64,000 nt of DNA from Vicugna pacos (lineage: Eukaryota; Chordata; Mammalia; Artiodactyla; Camelidae): positions 67,026,662 to 67,090,661 of the forward strand of contig NW_027328740.1 of the NCBI RefSeq assembly GCF_048564905.1, in the 5' to 3' direction. Below, piece after piece: positions 1 through 12,474 of the stretch. A program made the position numbers and the translations under genes. The notes beneath the pieces were generated by a model. The model saw only the letters and a program-made list of their open reading frames with translations, ran no database searches and was not told where the DNA came from. Position 1 is the stretch's first letter. Every line of letters starts with the position of its first letter.

Positions 1-39
1 AGAACTCTGTGGGCGTCCCAGCTGGGGCGTCACGCTGGA

Positions 40-150
40 GGGAGGAGCAGAGTTATAGACTTTGTCACTTATTATCTGTGTGACTTTGAGCAATATCACC
101 CCACCTCTCTCTATATACATCTTCATCTCTAAAGATGACACAGTGACAAG
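40..150 (+). repeat. MIR SINE fragment
   Basis: The core resembles the MIR consensus, with a 'cacttattatctgtgtgac' stretch followed by a degraded 'cctctct...catctctaaa' segment. The fragment is repeated at 60840-60955 in the duplicate. The rest of 151-846 holds no gene or repeat that I recognise. Confidence 0.6.
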
Positions 151-846
151 CTCGTGTCATCAGAAGGCTTAGTTCAGCTCTGATCCTCTGTGTCCTGTCC
201 TGTCAGTGCTGCCCTGCAAGGTTCTGCAGCGGCTGCTCTTACCCTGAGATGGGAGGGCATAGAAGGAAACTGTAGCACCCGAGGGCAAAAGGAGTTGCTT
301 TAAAAACAGACATGCAGCCGCCTGCAGCAGCAGACCTACAGGCAGTTTGGCTGATGGTCGTGGAGAGGTCTTTGGAGGCCTTAGCATCGTCTTAAGACTT
401 GTTTTCCCTTGGGGGCCGGAATTGTCTTTGCAGATTAATGCTGAAGATTTGGGCTTCTGGCAAAGCTGTTTTCAGAGATGGGTATATAAGTAATATGTCA
501 TATAAAATAAAATGTTTTTATTTAATATGTGAGGCTTTGCAGCTGTTGGGAACAGCTCTGTTGGCCTAGTCCCCTCGGTGGACACTAGGGGTCAGCAGAG
601 CGTGAGGGAGGGCAGGCAGCCAGCCCTGCTTCTGCGGGGGTGTTCTCCCCAGCAGGGCACTCTGCTGAGTTGACTCTTGTCTGAGTTTTGTTCCCAGATG
701 GGCAGACAGCAAAATAATGAGTTCTGGTGGGATTGTATAATGACAGGAAGAAAGAGGGAGCCGTAGATTTTCGTGACTAATACACGCTTTTGGTTCCTGA
801 TCCAGTGTGTCCCTTTACAGAATTGACGATTTGTGTCTATTCTGGG

Positions 847-1316
847 ACTTGATTGAAATAAACATGCAGCCTAAAATTTAAGAGTTATGTTTTATTTGTC
901 GGGAGGACTCGAGCCAGGATGACCGCCTCTCAGATCACTCTGAGGGACTGCTCCCAAGAGTAGGGGAGAAGCTAGGATTACATAGGAGCTTTACAACAAA
1001 GACCAGGTAGTTGGAACAATAAAAGATTGCTTGTTATCTAAAGAAAGCCAGGTATCTCAAGTTCAAGTGTTTAGTGCTTATCCATGTATGGGATAAAGCA
1101 ATCATTTGGGTCTTTGAATCCACACATTTGACAAGCACCTAGCTGTCTAGGGCCAGTATCCTGTTGTTTCTTATTTGAGTCTGCTCAGAGGGCACCACTG
1201 TGAGTGGCTGAGAGGCTGGGCTGCAATCCTGTCCTCGCTGGGGGTGGCAGCAGCCGCTGATGACTTGGTTTCAGCATTCTTTGTTTACAGACATGGTTGC
1301 AGTATTTTCATTCACA
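847..1316 (-). mobile_element. 3' LTR of the retroviral fossil
   Basis: On the minus strand it begins TGTGAATG at 1316. A polyadenylation signal AATAAA lies at 896-891. It matches 7512-7989 along its length and matches the LTR at 61639-62129 in the right-edge copy. The left boundary (847) is inferred by aligning the other two LTRs and may be off by about 10 bases. Confidence 0.85.
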
Positions 1317-1596
1317 GTGCTCCCCCATAGTCCTAAATTCGACCAATATTTTGAGAGACATTTCATGACCAATTTTGTCCCACGGTGCTAGGATGGCTCA
1401 TTCCTAGTTCAGGTGAAGAATCTTCGGAGCTGCCATTCAAGGTGTTTGGTTTTTTTTTCAGGCCCTGTTGATACTGAAAGTTCTCTGGATCGCCTGTCTT
1501 ACTAGTCTATATTGATCCAGGAAATGTTTGCCCTTCGTTGCTCATTCCCATACCTAGAATCACACTATTAAATTTATTTTATGCAGGGTTCTAAGT

Positions 1597-1824
1597 TTAA
1601 TCTATTTCTTCAAGATGCTTAGCCATCATCAATCTTGTAGGCCTAGTTACGCATTGGGAAATGTAAGAGACAACAATTTTATAAAATAGACAGTATATAA
1701 GTAATACAGCTAGTAACGTTAATAATGTCACGAGTAAGAATTTAATACTCGAGAAGTTATATTTTGGGTTAAAATTTTGCTTGTGTTTCTGATTGAGTCT
1801 GAATGATCTTATGAGGAAGTTCAT
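1597..1824 (-). mobile_element. Env transmembrane-end remnant of the fossil
   Basis: A short minus-strand segment encodes a strongly hydrophobic stretch (LLVTLLTLLAVLLIYCLFYK) followed by a short polar tail. This is the layout of the membrane anchor and cytoplasmic tail of a retroviral Env. It lies about 280 bases inside the 3' LTR, where the env end is expected. It is a fossil and codes for nothing functional. Confidence 0.6.
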
Positions 1825-2269
1825 ATTTATGATCAGGCTCAGGGAAGTTATTAATTGGCCAGGTCTCCCACCATGTAAGATGAACAGTGGCCTAAATAGA
1901 ACTATAATTTCTTTTTAGAATAACGTTTCTCAGGGCAATCTAGTTAGACACCTGGAGTAGGGAAACCCACCAAGGTAACACAGAAGTAATAGACATATTT
2001 AATTTACCATAAACTTAACAATTGGTGTAGTTCATAATCAAAGGTTGGAGAAATTGTCAAGGTAATTAGTATACAGGCCTGGTCCAATGTCTTGGGTTAG
2101 CTGTCTACCTCAGATGTCGTCTTCTCATCCTGACATGGTAGCTTTTTCTCCAGTTGGGCATTGTTTTAAGGTGAGCAGTGCTCTATAAGCCATTGCACTG
2201 CAGGGAATGTTTCTTATAGGAAATGAATCTGAAAGTCCGTTTCCTTCAGCTTTGGTGTGTATGGTCTAG

Positions 2270-2400
2270 TTAAGCATACCTGATAAAGGGTCCTTCCATT
2301 CAGGTTGGAGACAGTTCTTTAAGTCATTCCTGTTCCAGGATGTATAATCCCCTGGCTGTAGGTCATGGGGCATTGGAACTACCCAAAGTTAGATTACTGA
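2270..2400 (-). mobile_element. Integrase C-terminal domain remnant of the fossil
   Basis: The minus-strand translation contains QPGDY followed by LQPEWKDPLSG. This pattern is typical of the GPY/F-type C-terminal domain of gammaretroviral integrases (family pattern QPGD-W/Y...LQPRWKGPY). It supports a class I assignment and fixes the element's direction. The same remnant is visible near 63100-63200. Confidence 0.65.
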
Positions 2401-5400
2401 GGTTCAGAAACAAAGCTAGGGTATCCTTTTAATAATTCAATTAAACTTTTCAGCAATTTCACGTAACAGAAAGGAATGATCTGGGAAGTGTCTTACTAAA
2501 TAAAGACTTCAATTAACAAAACTAGAATTTAATATCCACTAAAATATAAACTTTTTTCTCTATAAAGTTACCCTCATTTTTCTCAAATATAGCCAAATAA
2601 AGATTTATTTGTTTACAAGTTAATTCTGATTATTTGATCATATAGGCTTTTTTAAATTGGCTGTGTTGGAACTTTAAATAAGGAGTCTCAGGGTAGAATG
2701 TTAATAAGGTTTTCTAAGGCCAGGAAAGCCACGTCAAGGGCTTGACATGGATTTCTGCCGTACAGATTTAGGTAAATTATTTTCTCGTTAAAATCCTTAA
2801 AATGCATTGAGATTCCTATATCTGTTAGGAGATGATCTTCCTAATTTGTCTGATAGAGCCCCTGGGGACCTTTAGTCTCTTGAGGGATCAGATAGAAAAT
2901 ATAAAACTGTTCCAAGGCTGCTTACATAGGTATAATTTATCAAATTGCTGTGAATCATAACTAGCTTAAGGAGAAGAGATTCTTTATGTCTGGGAAACAG
3001 GTTTAAAGCGAGTAGTATTTCAGACAAAATCAAAAATTATAACCATATTCATCAGTTTACTCAGTCCCATGTAACTAATTCTTTTAATCAAAGTTTTCTT
3101 TAGACCTTTAAAATTTCTTCCCCAGTTTAGTTCAGTGGTATAGTTTGAAGTTTATTAGAAACCAGTAAATCTTCTTGAAGAGCAAGCATTTTGCAAAATC
3201 ATCAGAAGAAAACAATTAACTGTCTATAAATGACAAAAGATTTAAAAGCATGGTAAAACACCATTACACTATAATTGGTAGTGTAACCTGGTCACAATAA
3301 CCAGAATTATGACTGGTAACATTTCAGATATACCAGAATTTTAGGGAGTCCATAAAATTTCTGTAATATCTATATTAATATTTTCTCATACAATATAACC
3401 TAGGAAGATTTATTATTCATTTGACAATACCATGTTATTTAACATGCCAAATGAAATTTACTAGTTTAAAATCTCTCTTTGGGATGTTTCAGGAGCCCTC
3501 TGTAGCATCCCAAACTTAACTGGAGATTAAAAGAACTTTAATTAAAAATTGATATTTGGGGAGATTTTGAAAGATTTCAAACACTTGGTCAGATAAACAT
3601 ATAGATCACTGTAAAGTAGTACTTATTCATTAACAAGATAATTCGTCAAAGGTAAAGGCAGAACAGATCAGTTAAGTGGTATAAGAAGTTTTACAATTTG
3701 TTTCTGAGGGTGGATTATCATTTTAAGAAAATTTCGTCCTCTTAACAGCGAGAAAACCAATTCTATTCTTGTACCAGCTTACCTCTGAGATTCATATACA
3801 TTGACCAAGTTGATTCTAAACTTAGCCAATTTCGACCACGTACAAAACCCTTTCCTCAGGTTTCCTCTTCCACAAGCCTTCCACAGCTTTCTATATTCAT
3901 ATTAGTGTGTCCCTTATTTTCTCTTCCATTCAGAAGTAACCAGCTTCAGTACAATGTCACTATTTTTCATTAACAAAATATAATTCCATTCCTTGTATCT
4001 TCCCTTACAGATTTATCTTACTTTCCTAGGATAATGAGATCTTTCCCTTAATAATAGAGACTATTTCAGTGTGGCACCAACCATATATTAATACTTCTAA
4101 ACACCTTTAGTTTCTCTGTAAGAGGAAGTTAAATGTTATGTAATTCATATTTCAATCTTATTTTATCTGAAAATGGCATAGCTATTTAATAAAATCCTAT
4201 CATTTAACTTAATTTAGCACAACTCTAGAATTTAAAGATACCAAAGATTTAGAGATTATCTTATGCATACATTTTAAAAATGTATTTGAAAGAATTTACC
4301 CAAAGTTCTCATCTCATTTGCATTAAATTTACTTAAAATTTTACCACACCATATTAATTTTTTTTTGACAAATCTGCAATGAATGTAACAGGATCTTATT
4401 TGACTTTCATTAAACCTAGGTACAGTAAATGTATTATACTTAATATTGATGACTTTAAAGATGTCTATATTAATTAGAACATACTTAAACAAAACTTAAT
4501 AACAAATGTTATCTTAATATTGAATATTTTCCAGTTCACGTGAACCTTAAGGTAAATTTGGTCAGTTTTTATTTTAAAAATACTTAAATTGTAACCTCTT
4601 AGTTTTTACATCAATTAAGCAGAGCTCTTTGACTTTGTTTTTGGTTTTTTTTTTTTTTAGCTATAGAAATATCTCACATATATAATGTGTACGCCGGCTT
4701 ATAAAGAGACAAAAGCTAGAGATCTCATACCTTGACTTTAAAACTTACCTATGAGATAGGGATAATAATAGTTGGAGTAAGCTGAATTTGCTTGCTCAGA
4801 TCACTAAGGCTTACTATGTATGAAACAGACATTAAAGATTTCTTGACAATGTATGAAGGACCCGTCAGAGTTCTCAGTTTTAAAATGCGAAAAATTTCTT
4901 TGGCCTAAAGTTTTATCTCGTTGAGCTAATTAGGCTCACCCCTAGGTCACTGCTGTATTTACATTTCTGATATGCAAGACAAAGACACACGCGTCCAGTT
5001 CTCCAGAGAACTGCTCTGTCACCCAGTCCCAATTGCATCTCCTTAATTTGCTTTTTTGTATCAGTGTGAAGAGCTGTAAACAAAGAATTCCATGTATTAA
5101 AACTTTAAAGTTTACTTTATCTTGTCTTCCAAAGCTTGCATAAGGCATTAAGTAAGTTCTCTTTCCCTTGTTATAAGTTAAACTCAGGGTAAAACTCTTA
5201 TTATAATTTTATTAGCCACTGAATACTAGTTTTAAGTTTTACGTTATATTGGACGGCTCATGTAACTCTATTGGTTTCCTTTACTTTGTACACTCAATAT
5301 TTTCAGAGGGACAGATATGTGCCCAGCCTTATAATACCAAAAAGGTGAATCGGTTTTCCATTGAAACATATTTATCCCACAACATAATTAAGTAAAAGGT

Positions 5401-7000
5401 TTATATAAATCTGGTTTAAATATACCAATTTTAGAAACTTTTATCTCAAATTTATTAAAACTTATACCTTTAATTTTAATATTTATTAGGTTTAATGAAT
5501 AATTTTTATTTCTAGAAGGAGTGCCAGAAGCCTTTCTTTTGTTTGTTTTTGTGCATTGTATCTAATTTTAGAGAAAACTCTCTGGGATCCCCAAGTTTGA
5601 GCCAAAGAGCTTACACCCTTCCCAATTTTTAATATGATTAATTGGTCTGTTGTCCCAATCATTGATGAAATATCTCAGTATATAAATATATATATATTTT
5701 ATACATATATAAAATATATATGTATATTTTAGCCCTATACATACATACATATTACACTGTGGTAAATAGAACAGGCTTGTTTGAACTTGAATGTTGGGGG
5801 GCAGTAGGTGATCTCTTTGGCCTTTTTTTAATTTTACGTAGTGTAGTATCAAAATCATGCATCTAAATCCAAAATTGTCCATTTTATTTATCTCATTCAA
5901 AATAACAATATAAAAATAATTTTCCATTTGGGATAAGCCCCTTACCTTTTTTTTTATTAAGAAAAAATCGGAATTTTTACAATCTATTTTCCAGTTATTC
6001 AACCTAATTAACATTAATTGTTCAAAGTTTTTATTAGCATCCCTAAAACCATTGATGGGAAAGGAAAAACACAAATGTAGCTTTTCAAACCAGTTTTTTT
6101 TTTAACTAAGTTCTTAGGTTAACCATTAGATATATTTTTCTATCTTTAAACTTGATTTTAATAGGTACCAAGAAAACAGCTGTTTATATTGAGAGCTCTT
6201 TCAACTTTCACCAATTTAAAAGTTTTTCCAAATTAAAGGATCCATCATTTGGCCATCAATTTATATATATATATCTCTAAACCATAAAGATGAAGAGGCT
6301 TTTCCACATGAGGGTGGGGGTGTTGCCTAAATAAAATTCAAAAGTTTACTCTGCAAAAGCTAAAGGCCTTTGTGGTCCAGGCTGATGCATAAAAGGTTAA
6401 GATGGCAAAATGTCTGAAAAATGGTACAATCAAAGGATTGTTGAGAATCCCAATTTACTTGCATGGCCACCATATGTGCACAATACTTGTACCTTTTGCA
6501 TGGCAGAGTCCAAGATTTCCTTTTAAGAAAAGGAAACACATACATACATACATACACACACATAAAATACCCAGAGAAATATAAAACGTTTATATTACAA
6601 GGACACAGGAAGAGAAATCCAAGTTCCCCCTAAAGGGGATTTTGTTTTTATGAGTTCAGAATTCCAAAAAATGTTTTTATCAGGCCTGGTTAGTTACTTT
6701 CAGAGTGAGATTTTTTTTTTCTAGTTCCCAATTAAAGTTATAAGTTTTCTACGTATATAAACCTGGCTGGGATAATAGTTGGAGGCTGGCAATCTGTCAT
6801 TTCTTTTTCTTTTCATTCCTTTTCTTTTTTGTTTTTGAAAGTTCTATGCCCCATTCTAAGGCCAGGTTGTCATAATAAAATTGCTAGTAAGATTTCCCAC
6901 AGGGACAACTCTGTGGCATGATGTCTTTGCCTCTACCACTCCTTCCAGTTTCTTTCTCACCCAAGAAAGCTGTTATCAACCAGGAAGAGGGTCCCATTTT
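2401..7000 (-). mobile_element. Interior of the retroviral fossil (gag-pol span, decayed)
   Basis: AT-rich sequence with no long open frame and no motif I can assign to gag, protease or reverse transcriptase by eye. Simple AT repeats occur near 5685-5735 and a CATA run near 6538-6563. The sequence up to 3170 is shared with the right-edge copy. Beyond that the partner lies outside the window. Confidence 0.55.
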
Positions 7001-7479
7001 TGGAATTGAAAGGTTCTTCATAAGACTTTTACTTTTATCCTGAAAAATTCAATGCAAGTAACCAAATTGAAGAAAGCATTAGACCAGCCTCTTACCTAAA
7101 CACCCAGTCCTGACCCCAGTGTCTTTCAGCTTGGACCCACTCAGGACGTCTCCACTGGGTGAGTATTTTCCAGGTATATTTCCACCAGCTCCACATCGGG
7201 CGTCTCTTCAAGGTGGGTATTTCCTGTTACCTTTCAACAAGGCCCCACCCAGCATGTCTACACTGGGTGGGTAATTCCCCCCACTCTCTTTCAACTGGGG
7301 GGCCAGGTACCTGGATACACTGCCAAATAAAACTCAGGACCATCAATCAATATGGGAGATCCGAGAACCAGGACAGACTCACACAAATTCATCTGGACTC
7401 CCCGAGGAGGCCGATGGGCACAAAGGGCCACTGATGGTACCAAGGCTCCGGTTACTCGGAGAGTCCAGGTGGAGAGAAG

Positions 7480-7511
7480 TCTGCTCTGGGTCCCTTCATG
7501 GTGGTCAAAAC
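7480..7511 (-). other. Possible primer-binding site, tRNA-Arg-like
   Basis: Immediately inside the 5' LTR the minus strand reads GACCACCATGAAGGGACC. A tRNA-Arg (UCG type) primer-binding site would read TGGCGACCACGAAGGGAC, so the resemblance is clear but not exact. I treat it as tentative. It agrees with placing the LTR end at 7512. Confidence 0.35.
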
Positions 7512-7989
7512 TGTTGACTGAAATACATGTTCAGCCTAAAAGTTTAGAGTTATGTTTTATTTGGCGGGAGGACTCTAGCCGGGATGACAGCCACTCAGAT
7601 CACTCTGACGGACTGCTCAGAAGAGGTTGAGAAGAGCTAGGATATATAGGAGCTTTACAACAGAGACCAGGTAGTTGGAACAATAAATCATTGCTTGTTA
7701 TCTAAAGAAAGCCAGTTATCTCAAGTTCAAGAATTTAGTGCTTTTCAATATATGGGAGGAAGCAAACATTTGGGCTCACTGAATATATTCTTTAGACAAG
7801 CACCTAGATATCTAAGGCCAGTAATCTGCCTTTTCTTATTCTGAGTCTGCTCAGAGGGCACCGTTGTGAGTGGCTGCAGGCCTGTCTTCACTGGGGGGTG
7901 GCGGCAGAGCTGATGACTTGGTTTCAGCATTCTTTCTTTAGTGACATGGTTGCAGTATTTTCATTCACATTGTAGTATTTTTCTTCACA
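7512..7989 (-). mobile_element. 5' LTR of the retroviral fossil
   Basis: Partner of the LTR at 847-1316. On the minus strand it starts TGTGAAG at 7989 and carries AATAAA at 7561-7556. It keeps a tandem unit of about 20 bases at its outer end (7962-7989) that is also present in the LTR at 61639-62129 but not at 847-1316. Confidence 0.85.
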
Positions 7990-8369
7990 GGAAATTATGA
8001 TATTACACTGATTATGGATAATCTGGAAACTTGGAAAGGAACCGAGATGGAATTTCTACAGGTACCTTTTACTTTAATAAGACGTGTGCAAACGTAAACA
8101 CGGAGGAAGCATACAAAAGGATTCGGTGGTGAATGGGAAGGGTTTCTGCACGTTACAGGAGAAGGCAAGGCAGAATTCCTCTTCTTTGTGGGCAGGGACG
8201 TGAGTCCAACTTTTCTTTCTGAAGTGTTTTCTGAGAACTGTTTATGGTAATTAAGGAACATAGACAAACGGTGGCACACATTGCATTTAAGAGCTGGCCG
8301 GCTTCAAACTTCGGTATTGGACAGGTGGAATTCATAGGAAAGTGGTCAGGTGGATGGGATAGAGATGGA

Positions 8370-8545
8370 GAGAAGGCCTGGGCCCAGATTCTGGTTTAAA
8401 TCGCCATTTCCTTACCATTGGGCCTTGGACTAGAATGTAAACTCTTAACCTGTTGGAGAATCTGTGAAATGGGCATGATAATATTCGTTTCTTCCTGGGA
8501 ATTTTGTATGTTCTAAAGAGTATTATAGCACACATGAAGCACTTA
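8370..8545 (+). repeat. MIR SINE relic
   Basis: Degraded MIR in sense orientation: a 'gggcccagattctgg' start, a 'gggccttgga' region, then 'aatctgtgaaatgggcatga' and a tail ending near 'gaagcacttaaaac'. These are the diagnostic MIR blocks in the right order. Confidence 0.7.
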
Positions 8546-8689
8546 AAACACTGGAACTTAGCTGTGTACAATTTGTGCGGCCACGACGCTTGGCTTGTGT
8601 CAGAGCCTTAAAAAGCTGTATTTGTCTGTTGAGGATGCACTGGTAGCCCCTTGGCTAGGTTGTGAATTCGGTGATTTACTTTTATCCTT

Positions 8690-8845
8690 GTAAATCTGTG
8701 TGCCATGGACAGTTATTTTCATGGACAGATGAGGAATCTCAGGGTAAAGAAGACTGTGTAATTTGCCCAAAGTCAGACCATAATATTGGGTGCAGGGGCC
8801 TCGATTCAGCATGGTCCCCTGGGCCTTCTGCCCTCTCCGTTCAGC
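8690..8845 (-). repeat. MIR SINE relic, reversed
   Basis: Antisense MIR pattern: 'acagatgaggaatctcaggg', then 'taatttgcccaaagtca', then a decayed region ending near 8845. Confidence 0.65.
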
Positions 8846-10350
8846 CCCAGAGCCAGATGTGGGATCGGCTGTTTCTCAGCCCAGAATATCCTGCAGGCCG
8901 CAAGACACACCTGGCCCTGTGCTGCTTGAGGAAAAACTCTGGAGGAAAGGCAGTTACAAAAGGGATAAACATAAAAAGAGACGACTGCAAACTGTGATCA
9001 GCTCTGAGAAAGGAAGGAACAGGCCTCGCCGTGTAGAGCTGGGAACTTTCCCTTCGGGGCTACTCTGGGGCGTTCATCTCAGCTAAACAAGCTCTGCTGC
9101 TGCACCAAAGCAGGAAGGCAGGGCGCGTGTCACCAGGTAGACAGGGCCTCAATGTTCATACTCATTCCTCATTAAACGGCAGCTGTCTCGGGCAATTACC
9201 TAGTAAACATATGTCGGCCATAATCACCACGCACTTTGCTTGGTAGTTTTATTGGCCCCACCTTTGAGATGAGGTCATTGAAGCTGCGGAGTTTGCTGCA
9301 TGCCCTTTTATACCGTGGAAATACCCCCACTGGTCTTTCAACCTAGACTGGTGTGGCTGTCATGCCCAGCCTTGTGAATGGCATCGTGTAGCTTCTCCCA
9401 AGTGGCCCAAATGACTGACATTGATATGCTTAATTCGTAGGAAATAGTATGTGACAATAGGAGAAAAAGGTAGTAAGAAATTGTTTGGAAAACTAGAAAA
9501 AAACCTATTCTTCCCCAGCTGGGGGAGTGTGCCCTGTATCACTCACCCCACTCAATGCCTGTCACCTCCTCCCGGCCGACTCCGTGTCCAGGAACCACTC
9601 TGAGCCTTTGAGGAACATTTTGCCTCATGACACTTTTGACTAGGACCTGCGAATTCTCTGTCCCTGTTTAACTCTCTCTTCAAAGCCATTTAATTTTTTG
9701 CAGGCTCCTCCGCTCAGATGTATGAATAACCTCTTTAAACTTCTTGATGCAGCTCCTTAATGAAGATCTTGCGTAGGAAACCTAGTCAAAACCTGGGAGG
9801 TATGCACACAGTGACTGCAACCTCAGCATTTTGTGAAGTTCAGAATCAGGGGGGTGGGTGACTCAGGAAAGGCTTTTTTAAGAAACATCCCGGTCCCAAC
9901 CAGCAAGGCACCTTCATTCAGGATGGAGTCTGGCGAGTGCAGAGTTCTCACAAAGAAAGAAGTGGTGAGATGGGAGGGAGGACAGTTGGATACTTTATTG
10001 GGGAGGAAAAAAGTGGGCTGAACATTTACTGGTTGAACAAGAGGATTCTGACATGATGTGCTTGTATTTTGGAGAGAAGGGTTTTGTGGGGACAGGCCTA
10101 GGAGTATGCTGTCAGGCTGGGGAGTCAGCACAACAGAGAAACACTGAGAACCGGGCAGACGCCAAGGCCCATGTTGTGGGAGAGGCTGGCCGCCAGTTGG
10201 AGCTCTGGAGGCTGCTTCTGTCCCTTAGCTGGGGCTTCAGACTTCCCTTCACAGCCCAGTCCTGTTGATACAAGAATAAAAAACGTGGGGCATGAGAAGG
10301 GCTGTGTCCCATGCTTTGGTTGAGCCCCTGAGATGTGCCCCATCGGATTT

Positions 10351-10900
10351 TGTTCCTTGGCTTCGTGCAGTAAAAAATTCAAGAGCAAGCTAGTGTTGAT
10401 TAAAGGTAGATTTATTCAGAGAGATACATTGAAATGCAAGAGAAACGTCACGAGGTGTGGGGGTTTGATGCTCAGATTAAAAGTAGGTACACACTCCACA
10501 GACAGAGTGTGTGTCTTCTCCGAAGAGGGTGAGAGAGTGGTGACCGCGAGGTGGCGCTGTGTTGCTTGTTTTCTTGGGCTTGGTGGTTTCATATGCTAAT
10601 AAGTAGAAGGACCAGCCTTAGGGCAAGGGGTTGGGATTCCCAGGGAGTGGCCATTTCCCACCCTGTGACATTTTGTGGCTAGCCTTTGGACTGCCATGGT
10701 GCCTGGGGCATGTTATTCACCATGTTACTATTACAATGGGTGTTTACTGAATCTCAAGCTCTGCTAGAAGTTAAATCTCTTCATCCTGAGCCTCAAGGCC
10801 TATTGGGGGTTGAATCCTTCACCATTTTGGTGTTAATTGCTGTGGCCTTACTTAAATGGCTGTGCTCTGCCCCCTTCCATCCTGTCTCACTGTGTTGACA
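10351..10900 (-). mobile_element. Probable solo LTR (unassigned retroviral family)
   Basis: On the minus strand this starts TGTCAACACAGTGAG and ends CCAAGGAACA. Near its end it has AATAAA in a context (CTGAATAAATCTACC) common in retroviral LTR polyadenylation regions. Both ends are inferred from TG...CA and I see no target-site duplication. It is unrelated by eye to the other LTRs here. Confidence 0.45.
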
Positions 10901-11075
10901 CAGAGACAGCAAAGGCTGGGCCCTGCCTGTGCTCCTGCTTTTAACAGCAGGATGGGTGAGGTGGGCTTATGATGACTCTGAGTGGTGAGAATGATGTTTC
11001 AGATTTTCCCACGTGAGACATGGGGACCTGCCAGCAGCTACCACAGATTTATCTCACGGGCATTATTGCTTGTGT

Positions 11076-11485
11076 TGTTATGGAAACAACAGGCCAGCCA
11101 AGAAACAGGCACCACTCAGAGGGTGGGATTACTGAGATTTATTACGCTGGCGGGCTCAGAGGGGCTTTTGTTCTGAAGCTCTGAGCACCTCCAAGACCTG
11201 CACATGAAGTTTTATAGGGTTAATTACAAGTATGGTGCTCTTAGCCAATAAGGCTCAAACAACAAAAAGGAAGGAATCAGTACACTGAAGCTTATCAACT
11301 TGGAACAGATCACGTTATTGACAATTGTTGACCTTGGATTTACCAGTAAGCTTATTAACCCAGTAAACTGACACTAAACTTCAGGTTTACCAGGTAGCCC
11401 AGCAAAACTTAGATCAGTAAACTGACACTTATCACACTTAGATTTGTGACTTAGCTTGTTATCCCAGCTGGGCTTTTTCTTCACA
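11076..11485 (-). mobile_element. Solo LTR, family B, copy 1
   Basis: A 410-base LTR on the minus strand, running TGTGAAG...CATAACA. It has a TATA-like CCTATAAAA near 11210-11220 and AATAAA at 11143-11138. The 4-base flanks are identical (GTGT at 11072-11075 and 11486-11489), which fits a class I target-site duplication. It matches 20803-21209 along its whole length. No internal retroviral sequence is attached, so it is a solo LTR formed by recombination between two LTRs. Confidence 0.9.
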
Positions 11486-11574
11486 GTGTCACTTATCTTT
11501 TCTATTTTTCTTTTTTACTTTTTTAAAGTATTTAATCCAAATTTAATATCAGGGTTTTTTGGGAAAGAAATTTC

Positions 11575-11700
11575 TCTTTTTCTTTTCTTTGGGGCTGTTT
11601 TGGCGGGGAGTTAATTAGATGTATTTATCTGTTAGTGGAGGCCCTGGGGCTTAAATCCAGCACCCCTTGCACGCTAAGCACACGCTCTACCTCCCGCCCC
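11575..11700 (-). repeat. Camelid tRNA-derived SINE (Vic-1 type)
   Basis: The reverse complement of the tRNA-related head is visible as 'cacgctaagcacacgctcta' with a 'ctggggcttaaatccag' block before it. The order matches the camelid SINE read backwards. The copy is somewhat diverged. Confidence 0.75.
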
Positions 11701-12474
11701 ATCATCTTTTCCTTTTTGCTTTAGCTGCCAAGAATCTTACAGCTGAATTCCTAGTCGGCCTTTAACATTTGCCCTGACTTCATGGAATCCATTTTTATGA
11801 GTTTATCTCCCCAAGGTTTCATTTAACTATTGAATCTCAATTTTCTCTTCACTCTCAGTTTTGCCTTTTTGTTGTTTTGGTTGTTAAGCTGTGTTTAAAA
11901 TATTTGTTTAAATTCTCTTTAAGCAAGAGTCTGAATGTAAATAAATATGTAAACCAACAGCACAATTAAATGCTTTTATATTTTCTAAGCTGTTTAGTAG
12001 TTACTTAAAAACCGAATTGAATATTAAAGTGATAACATTTTAAAATTATTTTTTAATTTTTTATAAAGTTATAGCTGAGTTAAAATATGATAGTAGTTTC
12101 AGGTGTGCAATAGATGCTCCATTTATGGTTACTCTAAAACTTTGCTGTATTCCCTGTGTTGTATGATACATCCCTCTAGCGTGTTTACATTACATGTTGC
12201 AGTTTGTATAAGAAATTTGGGTAACGCAGAGTCTGGGATGTGGCTGTGTCTGACCCAGGTTCACGCTCACCCTGCCTGTCAGAGCTCAGGCCCTCACTAC
12301 TGTCTGCAGGGGAGCTAGTGGAGGCAGCTCTCATCAGCGCTGGCACCACCCTCTGAGTGGCAGTGACAGCAGTGATTGTGTGTGGACATGCAAAGTGTTG
12401 TTCCAAGAGGTTTACGTGCGTTTCTGCCTGTAATAATTAAAGCCCTCCTGTAAGGAAGCGTTTTAAGTTTTTAA

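Larger units (their letters stand above)
1..3170 (+). repeat. Edge direct repeat, copy A (segmental duplication)
   Basis: This block matches the right edge of the window in the same orientation with only short indels. Anchors I aligned by eye include the opening bases, the LTR around 847-1316, and the run that ends at 3170 and pairs with 64000. Mismatch over hand-aligned stretches is roughly 8-10%. The offset is about 60.79 kb at the left and 60.83 kb at the right. The match covers ordinary host flank (1-846) as well as retroviral sequence, so it is a duplication of genomic DNA and not two independent insertions. The true left end lies outside the window. Confidence 0.93.
847..7989 (-). mobile_element. 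Class I (gamma-like) endogenous retrovirus fossil, complete in outline
   Basis: A 7.1 kb provirus-like fossil lies on the minus strand: 5' LTR at the right (7512-7989), 3' LTR at the left (847-1316), and an AT-rich interior of about 6.2 kb. Recognisable parts are a weak primer-binding-site-like segment next to the 5' LTR, an integrase C-terminal (GPY/F-type) remnant around 2270-2400, and an Env transmembrane-end remnant at 1597-1824. The polypurine tract next to the 3' LTR is clearest in the second copy, just beyond 62129. The two LTRs differ at roughly 12-15% of positions by eye, so it is old, probably tens of millions of years. It is heavily broken throughout, with many breaks, and the env region looks shortened. 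I found no clear target-site duplication. The class I call rests on the integrase and Env pieces and is moderately sure. Confidence 0.78.
7990..10350. other. Non-genic stretch with MIR relics
   Basis: No gene, exon or young repeat is recognisable. Two MIR relics lie at 8370-8545 and 8690-8845. The rest, including 9080-10350, shows only short open frames on both strands, without domains. Confidence 0.6.

Noticed and set aside
5568-6074. 168-codon minus-strand frame inside the retroviral fossil
   Set aside because: It runs through AT repeats and shows no Gag or Pol motif. It is treated as part of the decayed interior.
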